Positions 22,311 through 33,435 of a stretch of DNA of 64,000 bases are shown one piece after another (the first letter of the stretch is position 1; every line of letters starts with the position of its first letter). Below the pieces are notes generated by a model that was not told where the DNA came from, searched no databases, and saw only the letters and a list, made by a program, of their open reading frames with translations. The stretch lies in assembly GCF_032362555.1 (NCBI RefSeq), contig NC_083507.1, forward strand, positions 8,435,001 to 8,499,000, given 5' to 3'. This DNA comes from Amyelois transitella (taxonomy: Eukaryota > Arthropoda > Insecta > Lepidoptera > Pyralidae). Position numbers and translations under genes: made by a program.

Positions 22311-25300
22311 TCACACTTGCTCGATCATGGGAAATTGTTCGGGGTCGTCGGCCGCAGGCAATGTCTCGGAATCAAAGAAGCTCGCGTGGAGCGCTACGAC
22401 AGTCACTGTTGCACCTGAAAATTTATGCCAGGCATTTTTGATAAAAGGGCTGTATAAAGGAATTCTAAGAGTGGTTATTAGTTTAAATATATTTTGTAAA
22501 GAATCGAATATTTTATGCATCTACATATGAAAAAATGTAATCATTCTCAGTTCAACTAACAGGTTGTGTTGATTGGTTAACCAAAGATAAATTGAAAACT
22601 TTACAGCCCAGGGCGCGAGTTTAAACTGATTTTATAAGAAATAATTTTGCGCATAGTACAAATATTTTGAGGACAAGTTTAGTCAAGCGTCTGACTTTAC
22701 TGATCATCAGTAAAACACAAGTCATGATGACTTGTGTTTTACTCCTCGGGGGCAGCTCTGACAAAGGCGTAGCCAAGATTGTAGAATTTTCTCCAGTGGG
22801 AATTTTCAGAAAATAAAATAGGAAATCTTCTAATGTCTTAAACAAAAATATTTTTTTTTTATTTTTTTTTTTAATATACATATTATATTAAAAAAAAACA
22901 AAAATATTTATAAATGCTACTTACCAAGAACCCAGAAGAGAACAGCTCCAGCGCCAGCCAACCAGCAGAGCGCCATAGAACCAGCTGCGGCAACACCATA
23001 TTGTTGGGTTTTGGACAGCTCCCAGCTTCCGATCTATGTGAATATGTATACAGTCAAAAGATAAAAGTAAGAATAAAAAGAAATAAGACAGAATACATTT
23101 TTTTAAATTAGGAAGAAGATAGGTATACAAACTTAAGATTTATTGAGTGTGAATAATGCTTTTTAGTATAATCACCATGTTTGTACTTAATAAATACACA
23201 TAAAAACAGTTTATAGACAGGCAAGAATCATTTTGTTCAAACATCCCAAATGAGATAGATAAAAAGAAATCTTGGCTAAAAGTGTCAGTAGGACTTTACT
23301 GCCGACCCGAGTGAGACAGAAACTAGTAGAACCTGTCATACTAAACCAATTCAGTTTTCCCAGAATTATAAATGCTCCTGTATATAATTCTTTGTACATA
23401 AAAAAATACATAAGAAAAGGAATAAATTAAGTTACTCAAACACAAACTTACTTTTGGCTGTAAGGTAAAACAAACAACACTTCACAAAATAAGTCATTAT
23501 CAATGTGGGTCTCTATCTATTAGCAAAATTAAGCCATAATGTAATGTAGCATACCATACTATGGCATAATGAGCATTTTAAGCATTACATTATTTTGTCA
23601 ACGGTTTACGCATAACTATTTGAAGCATAATCATGTTTAGTCAAAACATTAAAAAGCATAATATAATAGATATTTGATTTCTATTATTCCTTAATACTTT
23701 TAGTCTTATATTTATTATTCGTACAGAGATTATGTGAGTTGCTCTTTATACAAAAAGAAATTAGCCTAAAAGTTTAAAAGCAATATTGTAAAACTGTTTG
23801 TTCTAGAGGAGGCTGGAGAGGTATATCCAAGAAGCAAACGAAATATGCATAGATATGTGTTAGATGTAATACTGAAAAGTGAAAGATTTAAAAAGAATTG
23901 TTACTTTATGTGCATCTCCATATTTAACAAAATACCAGAAGATAGTGATTGTTTGAACTAATTTATAAAAAAAAATGTTTAGCTTGCTTATTGAACATAC
24001 TTTTTACACAGACCATGAATTCCTCAGTTTTAGGTAGAAATTGATTTCATTTATAATTATTTTAATCTGATTGAAATCAAATATTGACTAATATGAAGTT
24101 ACTATTAACAGTTTAATTGACATAACAATATCATCATTTTTTTAATAGTTAATTTATAAATTTATTTGACTTATGTGTAATATTATAATATTTTCATGCT
24201 AGGAAATATGTTTTATGCTACAGCTTTTGCAAACCCATATCAAAAGCTAATAAAGATTCTATTCTATTCTTGTGCCACATTTATCTGTATGCCAAAAATC
24301 AATTATGCTTTTGATCTATTATGCCAAAACCATTAATTAATAATTTATGCAAAAAATTATGAATTCTTCTTTCTATGTATATCTATATCAAGAAAAAAAT
24401 CATAAATAAGATTACGATTATCATGTAATAGTAACAATAATTTAAATCTCACCTTCCAGTTGTTGGGACCTGATGTTAATTTCCGATAGCCAAAAAAGCT
24501 AGCCACCATAGCAATCAGAAGTAGTGGAGTGGTTATCCTGTAAAATTTTGTTTGACAGTAAGAGATAATTTGGCACCAACAAACCATAGATATAATACAT
24601 ATGACTAGATCTTAAAATTATATTTTCTGGCCCACTCTTATTAAGTTAGGAAAGATCATAACAATTGCAATTGATAATTAGAAATAGTATTCATAAAAGA
24701 ACTTACAAACAGTATGCAAATAATCCCAGGAACACAACTAAATAATTAGCTTGAAAATATTCAACATTACGGTAGAATCGCCTTGTGAGTCTTGGTAGAG
24801 ATGGAGGTGCCTATAAAAAATTATGAATAAATAATAAATGCTTTTCTGATAAACATAAATATACAATTAATACATATTCACAATAGAAATATAACAAGTT
24901 TACTTTGAAATTTTCAGTAGCTATAAACTGTGTCCATGGTCTGCGCGTGGACAGAGCTCCCATGAGCAGAGCAGGCGCTGCTCCACTGCGGACATGCTGC
25001 AACAATCTAAAAAAAAAGGTGTCAAAATGTATTTTATATTTACACTAGTAATATGAAAATTTAGCACTTCTATTGCAAGATGCAACAGTAATAATTTGTT
25101 AGTATTTAAATTGCTGTGGTAGCTTGATTTTCAGGTGAATATGTACAAATTACATACAATGTCTAAAATTTATGTATTGTTGTACGTCTTGTGAAGACAG
25201 ATCACAGTGACACGAACTGACTGTATCATCTTTTCTACCTGTTTCTACAATAAAGAAATTTGTATTTGTATGTAACATGTATCATCTCATACATACATAC

Positions 25301-25747
25301 ATAAAATGTAGGTATGTATGAGATGTATGTATCATCTCACTTGTGTTTAATCAATTTTTATGGGGCCGCGGAGACATCGTTCAAAACTGGTTGTCATTTA
25401 ATGTTTAATTTAAAAAAAGACTTAATTAACCACATTTACAAGCTCTTAAATGACAGTATATAGTTGAATGTATTATACACGTATAAAATATGTCTTGATG
25501 TAGATACAAAGTGCCTAAAAACTTACAAAAATAATAGGTATTTCAGATTTCGAATGAAAATAAAAATTATTACTAGCCAAGTAAATTGGTGATAAGCAAA
25601 CGAACACAAGCAATGTACCACACGAGTAGGTAGCATAAATTGTTAGTAAACTTACAGTTCCACATCATACACATACTTTTGAAAACCTTTCTTTTCGGAG
25701 GGAGCGTTGATTTCTCCAGATAAATCTATATGCACATTTTCAGACAT
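22311..25747 (-). CDS. RABAC1: Prenylated Rab acceptor protein 1 (PRA1 family)
   Basis: Six exons on the minus strand: 25656-25747, 24904-25006, 24707-24810, 24453-24537, 22925-23033, 22311-22414; 198 residues, stop TGA. All phases agree. Recognised by RRPWTQFI, then RNVEYFQANYLVVFLGLFAY, the second hydrophobic hairpin with QQYGVAAAGS and WLAGAGAVLFWVLGAT, and VVALHASF near the end, matching the PRA1 domain in order and length. PRA1 is a small four-pass membrane protein of the Golgi and ER that binds prenylated Rab GTPases and displaces GDI. The tail DDPEQFPMIEQV is acidic as in the family. Introns hold a 35-bp palindrome (22709-22743) but no other genes. Confidence 0.92.
22709..22743. repeat. 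Perfect 17-bp-arm palindrome in a PRA1 intron
   Basis: AGTAAAACACAAGTCAT, one spacer base, then its exact reverse complement. It would form a tight hairpin. No element boundary is visible. Confidence 0.8.
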
Positions 25748-25773
25748 TGCCAAAGTGTTAATTTATTGCAATT

Positions 25774-25779
25774 GACTGA
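25774..25779 (-). promoter_or_regulatory. Initiator-like site of the PRA1 gene
   Basis: TCAGTC (arthropod initiator) on the minus strand, 27-32 bp before the start codon at 25747; no TATA box is seen. A hAT element begins about 60 bp further upstream. Confidence 0.3.
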
Positions 25780-25840
25780 TTTAAAAATTTAATTTTATTA
25801 TGTACGATTAAGTGTAAACAAGAAACTTGGCACTTGGCGC

Positions 25841-26654
25841 TAGTGATGGGACTCGAAATACTCGAATCACGTTTAATTCGAATTATTCGAATGATCGCAG
25901 TCATTACCCCATTCGAATTGTATTATAAATTGATTCGATTCATTGATGTTTCGAATTGTCCAATTGATTCGAATCATACGATGATTCGAATTGATCCGAA
26001 TCAACTCTCTGATTTGAATCAATTTCTCTTATTCGAATCTTCATTGCTTGGCGAACTACCTACCTTACAGGTGAGACCACTAGGATATTTTCAAGTTTGT
26101 ATTGCGATTTTGAATATTTTTGAAGTTTATATCGTGTTTAGTTTATATACATATATATCGAGTTTAGGGTTTAACTGGATTTGTGTTATACATAAAGTGT
26201 TAGTGGGTACACTAAACTTGAACACCATGTTGTATAGATAAAAAATATGGCACCGGCAAAACAAAGTATTGTTTGGGACTTTTTACCAAAAATGAAAAAA
26301 AGCTACATGTAACATTTGTAAAACTTCTTACAAAAGTTCAAGCACAACGCCTCTCGGTTTTGGTATATAATATAAAAGCTAAAAATTTTTGTGTATATTT
26401 TCATTGCTTCGAATCCTCATTTGATATGAATTTATTCGAATTATTGTATCGATTCGAATCATCTAATCGATCCTTTTTGATTCGAATCATCAGTTAATTC
26501 GGATCAAAAGCTAATTCGAATCATCAAATCGATTCGTATTGATTCGAATCATCAGTTAGTTCGAATCGAAGGCTAATTCAAATCACGATCCGAACTTTTT
26601 CCTGGTGATTTGAACTGATTCAAGTACAGAATTTCGATTCGAGTCCCATCGCTA
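25841..26654. mobile_element. Non-autonomous hAT element, copy with 8-bp target duplication
   Basis: 814 bp bounded by inverted ends TAGTGATGGGACTCGAA and TAGCGATGGGACTCGAA, and flanked by exact 8-bp duplications CTTGGCGC (25833-25840, 26655-26662), the hAT hallmark. The interior is packed with TTCGAAT/ATTCGAA motifs at both sides, as expected of subterminal transposase sites. In the middle a short frame (MAPAKQSIVWDF, ATG about 26250), then after a frame change ATCNICKTSYK, looks like the start of a BED zinc-finger transposase, now broken. So this is an internally deleted derivative. Confidence 0.85.
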
Positions 26655-26744
26655 CTTGGCGCAATACCAACTTAATAGTGATGCCAATAAATATTCCACA
26701 ATCGATTGTCTATTGATAGATGACCAAAAGCAATTGTATCGATA

Positions 26745-26965
26745 CTATGACATTATCGACAGCGCACTTATATATGTATAAAATTCTCTTGTCACAATAA
26801 ACGTTCCCGTACTCCTCCGAAACGGCTTGTGCGATACACATTGAATTTTGTGAGCGTATTGAGTAGGTCTGAGAATCGGCCTACATCTATTTTTCATAAC
26901 CCTTAGTGATAAGGGTTGTCCACCCTTAACATGTTTTTTTTTTATTTCTTCATTTTTTTTTAACA
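26745..26965 (-). repeat. Probable LINE 3'-end or related repeat remnant
   Basis: CTCCTCCGAAACGGCTTG and AAGGGTTGTCCACCCTTAAC resemble the 3' region of a LINE-type repeat that I recall from many lepidopteran genomes. Assignment is from memory. Confidence 0.4.
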
Positions 26966-27124
26966 TACAACCCTCAATTATTTCCCTTTTATCACCAACC
27001 CCTATTTTTTAATAGCCAGATTGATTAATTAATGATAAATAGTTTTAAGGAATAAATTATAATAACCTTAAAAATAATGTTTGCCTTTTGTTATTTTTAT
27101 ATTCCTTCATCGTTCACGTTTCTG

Positions 27125-27265
27125 ATTGACCTGGGTCTTGGATGTTTATCTAAGTATATAAGTATTTATTATAAAATATAGTATCGTTGAGTTAGTACCT
27201 CGTAACACAAGTCTCGAACTTACTTTGAGGCTAACTCAATCAGTGTAATTTGTCCCGTATATATT
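27125..27265 (+). repeat. tRNA-derived SINE, headless fragment
   Basis: CCTGGGTCTTGGATGTTTAT, TATCGTTGAGTTAGTACCTC and AATTTGTCCCGTATA occur in the same order as in the reverse complement of 53085-53511. The tRNA head is missing. Confidence 0.65.
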
Positions 27266-27608
27266 TATTTATTTATAGATATTTAGTACAAGGCAATATT
27301 ATTCCATATTAATTGCAAAATATATTTAAGGTACTTAATTAGATATAAGGATTGATGCTGTATTGCTTAAATCGCTTCGTATATAAGCTATTATTTCTCG
27401 TAAAAAGTACAGGATAGAAATTGATTATTGTGGGTTATCCCTAAGAGATATATATATACCATCACGGACTTTTTTGTAGATCTATCTCGTAGAGTTCAGC
27501 CAGCGTTTGCAATGTAAGCGCAAAATATGTGTTTATTTACGACTACGACTAGAAATCTTAAATCTTTCAGTTTTCTAAAATATTAATTATGTCATTATAC
27601 ATATAAAC

Positions 27609-28222
27609 CAGTGGCGATTCCTAGTGTTTATAAATGGGCCAGCTTAGTAGTGTTAAGTGCCGAAAACCTGAAAATCGTTTCTTCAGACGATCAATCTGAA
27701 TAACTTTCAGTCTTTCAGGAACCTACACTTTAAAATCGCAAAAAAAAACAATTCGACATTTTTATTTTTGAATGAAATAGCGCCAATCGCCTTTTTTATT
27801 TTAATTTCCTCCCACCCTAAGGTTGACTAGAAGAGATTGCTTTGGCGATAAGTCCGCCTTTGTACCTCATAACCTGTGTTTTTTTTTCTGTTTTTCTTTT
27901 TCTTATGGTGCAATAATGAGTCTATCTATCTAATATTTTTTACACTATCATGAAAAACATGCGAAAAATCGTTAGGTAGTGCGCTATTCACAGTGCCAGA
28001 CCCGCATTTCAAACTCAGTGAGTAACTTCGATCAACTATGTCAATGGTGAGTTCGCGAGAATCGCGGCGAACGAATTTGTATGGGCTACGCATACGCTGG
28101 CAGAAGCGCATTGTTTACCTCGACCGCGTTCGGTGCCGACCGAACGCGACGACAATCACGAGTTGTATTCGTGATAGAAAAATTATGGTATGGCGGCGCC
28201 AATCTTAGAGAAATCGCCACTG
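27609..28222. mobile_element. Second non-autonomous hAT-like element (MITE)
   Basis: 614 bp with inverted ends CAGTGGCGATTCC and TCAGTGGCGATTTC (the latter read on the minus strand) and 8-bp flanks ATATAAAC and ATATAAAG, a one-mismatch duplication. It has no coding capacity. An internal 10-bp-arm hairpin CGCGTTCGGT...ACCGAACGCG sits near 28125-28148. Confidence 0.7.
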
Positions 28223-28328
28223 ATATAAAGTTTCCTCCTGAATCACTCTATCTACCTATTAAAAAAATCCACATCGTAATCCGTTGTGTAGTTTTAAAGA
28301 TATAACCATACATACAGACATACAGTAA

Positions 28329-28529
28329 TCCTACTACTATTATAAAGGCGAAAGTTTGTATGGATGTTTGTTACTCTTTCACGCAAAAACTACTGAACCG
28401 ATTACCATGAAATTTGGTATGTAGGTACCTAGCTGAAGACCCAGAATAACACATAGGCTACTTTTTATCCCAGAGTTCCCGCGGGATTGATAGGGTTTCC
28501 ATGCGGACGAAGTCGCGGGCGGCCTCTAG
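28329..28529 (+). mobile_element. Lep1-type non-autonomous Helitron, copy 1
   Basis: Starts TCCTACTACTATTATAAAGG after an A, contains ACTACTGAACCGATTACCAT and CTACTTTTTATCCCAGAG, and ends with the hairpin CGGACGAAGTCGCGGGCGG and CTAG before a T. TC at the start, CTAG at the end and an A|T target fit Helitrons. It is nearly identical to the copy at 53174. Confidence 0.85.
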
Positions 28530-28811
28530 TACAGTAATAAAGACGCGGGAAGCGACTTTACTGTATACTATGTAGTGATTTAAGAATAGAGATGGCATAT
28601 CTTCGGAAATACCATGCCAGTTAAAATTAACTTGGATCCAAAAATGGCGGCTTTTCGTAGTGCTGTGCGCATTATAATATCGATAGTTGCATTGCACGTG
28701 CCGTCTGGTTCCCAGCATTTTACAATAGGACCACTACATCTCTGTCTCATTCGTGTTCTTTTTTACTCCATCTTAGTAACGCTTAATTTTTTACACGATA
28801 TTTATTTGTAT

Positions 28812-28850
28812 ACTAGCTGTTGCCCGCGACTTCGTCCGCGTAAATTTTGA
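28812..28850 (-). repeat. Helitron 3'-end fragment
   Basis: ACTAGCTGTTGCCCGCGACT followed by TCGTCCGCG is the reverse of the Lep1-type 3' terminus. Confidence 0.6.
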
Positions 28851-29054
28851 GTTGAATCTTAATCATACAGACAAAAAATGTAAAAAAAAATATCTATCCG
28901 TTTCAGTCAAAATATTAAATGTACAGACAAAATATTTTTACCGTTTTATTAAGTATATGTAGTTAGTATTTTGATTTTCATTTTATTTTTTTAATAAATT
29001 ACTCAAACAACACAAAAAAATAATATTTTTAATTAAAAAATTCTTTGTTTTGTT

Positions 29055-29126
29055 GGGGCTCGTACTTGGACAGCCAAATTCACAGTCTCACGCGCCAACC
29101 ACTCGACCATCGTCGCCGTTGCAGTG
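29055..29126 (-). repeat. tRNA-like segment, possible SINE head
   Basis: On the minus strand it reads GGCGACGATGGTCGAGTGGT then TGGCGCG, resembling a tRNA-Leu/Ser A box, and ends near TACGAGCCCC, a weak B box. It does not fold convincingly as a functional tRNA, so I read it as a SINE head or tRNA pseudogene. Confidence 0.35.
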
Positions 29127-29149
29127 GTGGCGAAATTAAAGTAGACTAC

Positions 29150-29376
29150 ATACATAGATATGGTCACGTCTATATCCCTTGCGGGGTATACAGAGCCCAC
29201 ATTCAGCTATTTAGCTTATTGATAGCTCGCCCATCGCTTAAAAAATTATCCCAAGTTTGTAAGCCTATCCCTTAGTCGCCTTTTAAAAATGACAAATGAC
29301 TTTCATCATTTTAAATATGCTATGGGAAAGAGATGGAATGGTCTTATTCTTTTTTGTATTGGTGCCGGGAACCGAA
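29150..29376 (-). repeat. SINE-like retroposon, family A, copy 3
   Basis: GGTCACGTCTATATCCCTTG through GTCGCCTTTTAAAAATGACA, ending GTGCCGGGAACCGAACGG. The middle is partly replaced or diverged. Confidence 0.65.
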
Positions 29377-29384
29377 CGGTACTA

Positions 29385-29540
29385 AAGTAGACTAACTGTC
29401 ACTTCTCCGGCCAGCATCAGGTTAACCAAGTTAGTAAGATCCTTCAGAAGCTCGCTGCCGGCGGTCCCGCAATCGCCGCCAATCAAGTCCTTAAGATGCT
29501 GAGGCGACAAACCATTGTGATGCTTGAATTTTAATAAATA
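29385..29540 (-). pseudogene. LINE reverse-transcriptase fragment
   Basis: The minus-strand peptide SPQHLKDLIGG...ELLKDLTNLVNLMLAGEV matches in style the start of the reverse-transcriptase domain of insect LINEs (GPDGLRPQHLKDL... type). The reading is short and flanked by unrelated AT-rich sequence, so it is debris. Confidence 0.5.
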
Positions 29541-29589
29541 TGGGTACCTAGGTACGTAGGTACAGACAATACAAAATTTTATCAAATTT

Positions 29590-30356
29590 TTGGATGACTA
29601 GATCTATCTTATTGGTTTCCTTTGCCTACATACTTTTCATTTGATCTATTATAATAAAGATTATTTTGTATATCTAATCAGAATATTGCCTCTCTTGTTT
29701 TGTTGTGATGGATCACATCATCTAAATAAATGACGTGTCATAACTGACATTATCCATCTACGTGTGATATGAAGATACTTGGAAGATACCCTATCCTAGT
29801 TGACAGCAGGGATTACGATTGATGCAATGTTAAAAAAAATCACTACATATGTAATAGTTTGTCGTTAGTATAATTCTGGATTGATTTTCGCTCCAATTTA
29901 GGTATTCAGAATTTTAATCTTATATTCTAATCTTTTTATCTAAGTAAAGAAAGATATTTAAAAAAAAAAAACAGAAAATAATACAAAACATTATTATTAT
30001 TATTTTTTTTGATTTGATTATCTACTAAGCTTTTTTGAAAGTAACAATATATCTAGGTACTTAATCATAATAAGTTTAATTTCCAAAAAAAAGAAAAGTA
30101 CCTACTAATTCAGCCATATTTAAAATGATGAAAGTCATTTGTAATTATTGCGTTAAGAAATAAATCAATCGTAGGCCTGCTTTTACATAAGTCCCATGCG
30201 TTTGATTGTGTGAAAGCAACATTTCATTCTTCTAAACCAGTTGAAAATTGTTGGTAAACGAGGGTTGCCATTAAATATTATTCAGTCGTATTGAAAACAT
30301 CGTCAACAAATTGTAGTTATAAATAAATTTAGTTCTTTCAATAAAGCTATAAAAGA
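29590..30356. other. Gene-free AT-rich stretch
   Basis: No frame, repeat family or RNA gene that I can support. Confidence 0.4.
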
Positions 30357-30366
30357 AATACAATCG

Positions 30367-30623
30367 CACATACATACATATGGTCACGTCTATATCCCTT
30401 GCGGGGTAGACAGAGCCAACAGTCTTGAAAAGACTGAATGGCCACGTTCAGCTATTTGGCTTAACGATAGAATTGAAATTCAACTAGTGACAGGTTGCTA
30501 GCCCATCGCCTAAAAATAATCCCAAGTTTGTAAGCATATCCCTTAGTCGCCTTTTACGACATCCATGGGAAAGATATGGAGTGGTCCTATTCTTTTTTGT
30601 ATTGGTGCCGGGAGCCACACGGC
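30367..30623 (-). repeat. SINE-like retroposon, family A, copy 4, with target duplication
   Basis: Complete copy from (CATA)n to CCACACGGC, flanked by the 10-bp duplication AATACAATCG (30357-30366, 30624-30633). Confidence 0.8.
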
Positions 30624-30859
30624 AATACAATCGTACAGTCGTGTTCTATAAGGTAGCATACTTGGGCCAGTTCTCTTCCTTGTACAAAATAAATGAACTT
30701 CTATCATCATTTAAACATTGGTGTGTCACGCTTGCAGATGATGTGTGTTTTATATAAGTATCAGATTAAACCAGAAATAAGAATAGATTTAAAAATTAGA
30801 TAAACAGAACTTTTAAAGATAGTGTGTGATAGTTGAGTGGCTTAAATCAATAAACGTGA

Positions 30860-31215
30860 TTACACACATATAATCACGTTTATAGCCCTTGCGGGGTAGA
30901 CAGAGCCAATAATCTTGAAAAGCTGTTTGGCTTAATGATAGAATGGAGATTCATATAGAGACAGGTTGCTAGCCTGTCGCCTAAAAGAAGAATTCCAAGT
31001 TTATAAGCCTTTCCCTTAGTCACATAAGTGACTATTCACGTTTGTACCTAAACATTGCGGAGTAAATAGTCTTTTAAAGACTGAAAGGACAGATACAGCT
31101 GTATGGATTTAAGTATGATGCAATTGAGATTCAAATAGTATCAGGTTGCTTAACCTATTTATTTATCCCTTAGTCGTCTTTTACGACAATACTGGGAAAG
31201 ATATGGAGTGCTTCT
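30860..31215 (-). repeat. Two decayed SINE-like family A copies in tandem
   Basis: 30868-31024 carries CCCTTGCGGGGTAGACAGAG through TTTCCCTTAGTCAC. 31033-31215 is a more diverged second copy (GCGGAGTAAATAG...CCCTTAGTCGTCTTTTACGA). Confidence 0.55.
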
Positions 31216-31584
31216 ATTCTAAAGAATACTAAATCTTACAATCAATTCAACAAATAATCATACAGTCTTAACATGAAAGAAACTACATGAAAGAAATACC
31301 TACCAAAATTGAGGAAGATCAAGGACACAATTTCTTAGGTGTCACAATTAATTGTCACGTAAATTGAAAAGCACACTTTTAAAAAATAACAACAAGATTT
31401 CTAGTTATCTATAGTTAAACACTCTCAATATTGTCAGAAAACTCTTCAATTGATGTTGCACGAGCGACTTACTTTGGAAATATCTCACTTATGGAATTTT
31501 ATATTGGGATAATTCCGTTATCGTCCAGTTTACTTTTGTTTTTAAAATGTATTCAGATGTGTTAAGAAATGTACTATTTAAGAA

Positions 31585-31835
31585 AGAGGGATATTCCTCC
31601 AGGCTTTAGTCCCGGTTGCATCCTCATTACTCTGGAGAGAAGCCCGCCCGGGGTATGCCTTTGACCATGGATTCTTGAGTGAGTCAGGTAGCGACTTCCA
31701 TCTGACCTGCGCAATCTTTGCAAATAAATCTAACCCGTATTAGATTGATCATGGTAACGCTTCTAGTTGCCTGAATGTGCAGGTTTCCTCACGATTCTTT
31801 TACTTACCGTAAGATCATCGGTAATTATTCATATA
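31585..31835. repeat. Interspersed repeat, family C, copy 1
   Basis: AGTCCCGGTTGCATCCTCAT, then TGCGCAATCTTTGCAAATAA, then AGGTTTCCTCACGATTCTTT and ACCGTAAGATCATCGGTAAT. Related pieces lie at 46255-46400 and 55995-56060. I recall the last motif as a frequent lepidopteran repeat; family unnamed here. Confidence 0.5.
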
Positions 31836-31984
31836 GTCAAACTTTATTGAGGCACCAAACGGCCGGGTACCTACAAGTTTCCTAAAATACCTAACTAAAA
31901 CATATTTTTTTTATTATTGACCTACAGTGTAATAAAATACTTACTACAAATATTCAGCTTATAAATATAAACTAATTACGTCGT

Positions 31985-32106
31985 TATACATCCATATAGT
32001 ACGTCTATATCACTCGCAGGGTAGACAGAATCAAACAGACAATCCTGAAAAAACTGTTTGTCTTAATGATAGAAAAGAGACAGGTTGTTAGCCCACCGCC
32101 TAAAAG
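31985..32106 (-). repeat. SINE-like family A fragment
   Basis: ACGTCTATATCACTCGCAGG to GGTTGTTAGCCCACCGCCTA, diverged and truncated. Confidence 0.5.
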
Positions 32107-33370
32107 AAATAATTAATTTGTGCGATTTACCAAATATAAATGGTGAAATTTATAATAAAAGTGCATTAATTAATGGCATTATAATATTTAACAACTAACC
32201 TATCTGCGGAAATTAAAAGAAGTTTCATATTATTATTAAATTAAAAGCTATAGTGACCGAAATTTCAACGCGTCTCCGTGGGTAACGGATGATCTAAGGG
32301 TGGCAGTTCCTTCTTCCAGATTAATTAATAATTGTACCAAGTCTGGTATATTATGGAGTAAACAAGAGGTTTTGTAACAATAATAATATGTGAATTTTAT
32401 TACATGTAATGTAATATTATGAAAAACAAATAAAATCAATCAATACATAAAATTAAAAACTTGCTTATCAATTGTCTTTTTCGACAAAAAACTGGTTAAA
32501 TACCTATTAAGATCATCGTTTATATTAAAAAAAATACTCAATATAGGCGTTTATATTTATTGGTCTTGAAAAAGAATACAATTCCCATCCAAGCAGTTTT
32601 TCAGTAAATTCATATAATTGAAAAGGATCTCATTGTCATTCGACCTGTCTCTTACGACATCCAAACATTTCTCAATTCGAACATTGGTGAAGAGGGACTC
32701 CATGTCAAAACTCACCAATAATCATCTGGGTCCAACTTTATATGGCTCTACATTTGGATAAAATGTCTAGAATCTTTCACAAATTATGGTGTTTTTCCGA
32801 CAAGTAGCTGCAAAACTAAGGCGACATACTTTGCAATGTCATGGTAGGGAAACATATCAGAGTCGATTGGCCACATTGGCACAATTTTTTTGTGTATTTT
32901 GGTAAGCTATATATACCTACATAATTTCGGTGGTTGTCATGGTTTGAGTCTACAGCTTCCCCATCCCGAGTTGGAGGACTACGCGCTTTTCTACAGGTGT
33001 ATACTACAGTCCCTACCCTATTCAGATAACCTGACGCAGGTTAATGATGCATAATTTATGGAACCCTTACACCGATAAGACAAGCCTATGTACATGTTAC
33101 GTGTTAAAAATTAAAACTGCTTACTCTCTTGTTATCTTGAGTCCATTTGCGCTGTTATCTTGTTTTTTTTAAAGTCTCCTGTCCCAAAAAAGAAAATTCT
33201 TCAGAGAGAGAGAGAGAGAGGGTTTACAAATATAGGTCATCTTTTACACTATTGATGTATTTGATTATCTACGTAACACAGCACCTTGCGCCTTAGGTGT
33301 TTAGATAACGAGTTCTAAGTGGGCGATCTCCAATGATGCGATAACAATTTATTATCTCGATTTGCATTGT
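32107..33370. other. Gene-free stretch upstream of the GH1 gene
   Basis: Contains a short (GA)n run at about 33205-33221. I see no coding frame or recognised repeat. Confidence 0.4.
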
Positions 33371-33373
33371 ACC

Positions 33374-33380
33374 TATATAA
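33374..33380 (+). promoter_or_regulatory. TATA box of the GH1 gene
   Basis: TATATAA 56 bp before the ATG at 33436, which allows a transcription start near 33405 and a leader of about 30 nt. Confidence 0.55.
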
Positions 33381-33435
33381 ACAAGCATCCTTACGATTCT
33401 AAAGTACGTTTTAAGTGGACGCCGGACAGACAAGA

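Noticed and set aside
22621-22881. 86-codon minus-strand frame in a PRA1 intron
   Set aside because: It runs through poly-A/T tracts and the 35-bp palindrome and does not fit the splice phases of the gene.
28458-28718. Minus-strand frame with EAARDFVRMETLSIPRELWD (also at 53307-53489)
   Set aside because: Both are translations of the Helitron end, shared because the DNA repeat is shared.
29055-29126. Functional tRNA gene
   Set aside because: The A and B boxes are degenerate and the arms do not pair; a SINE head or pseudogene is more likely.
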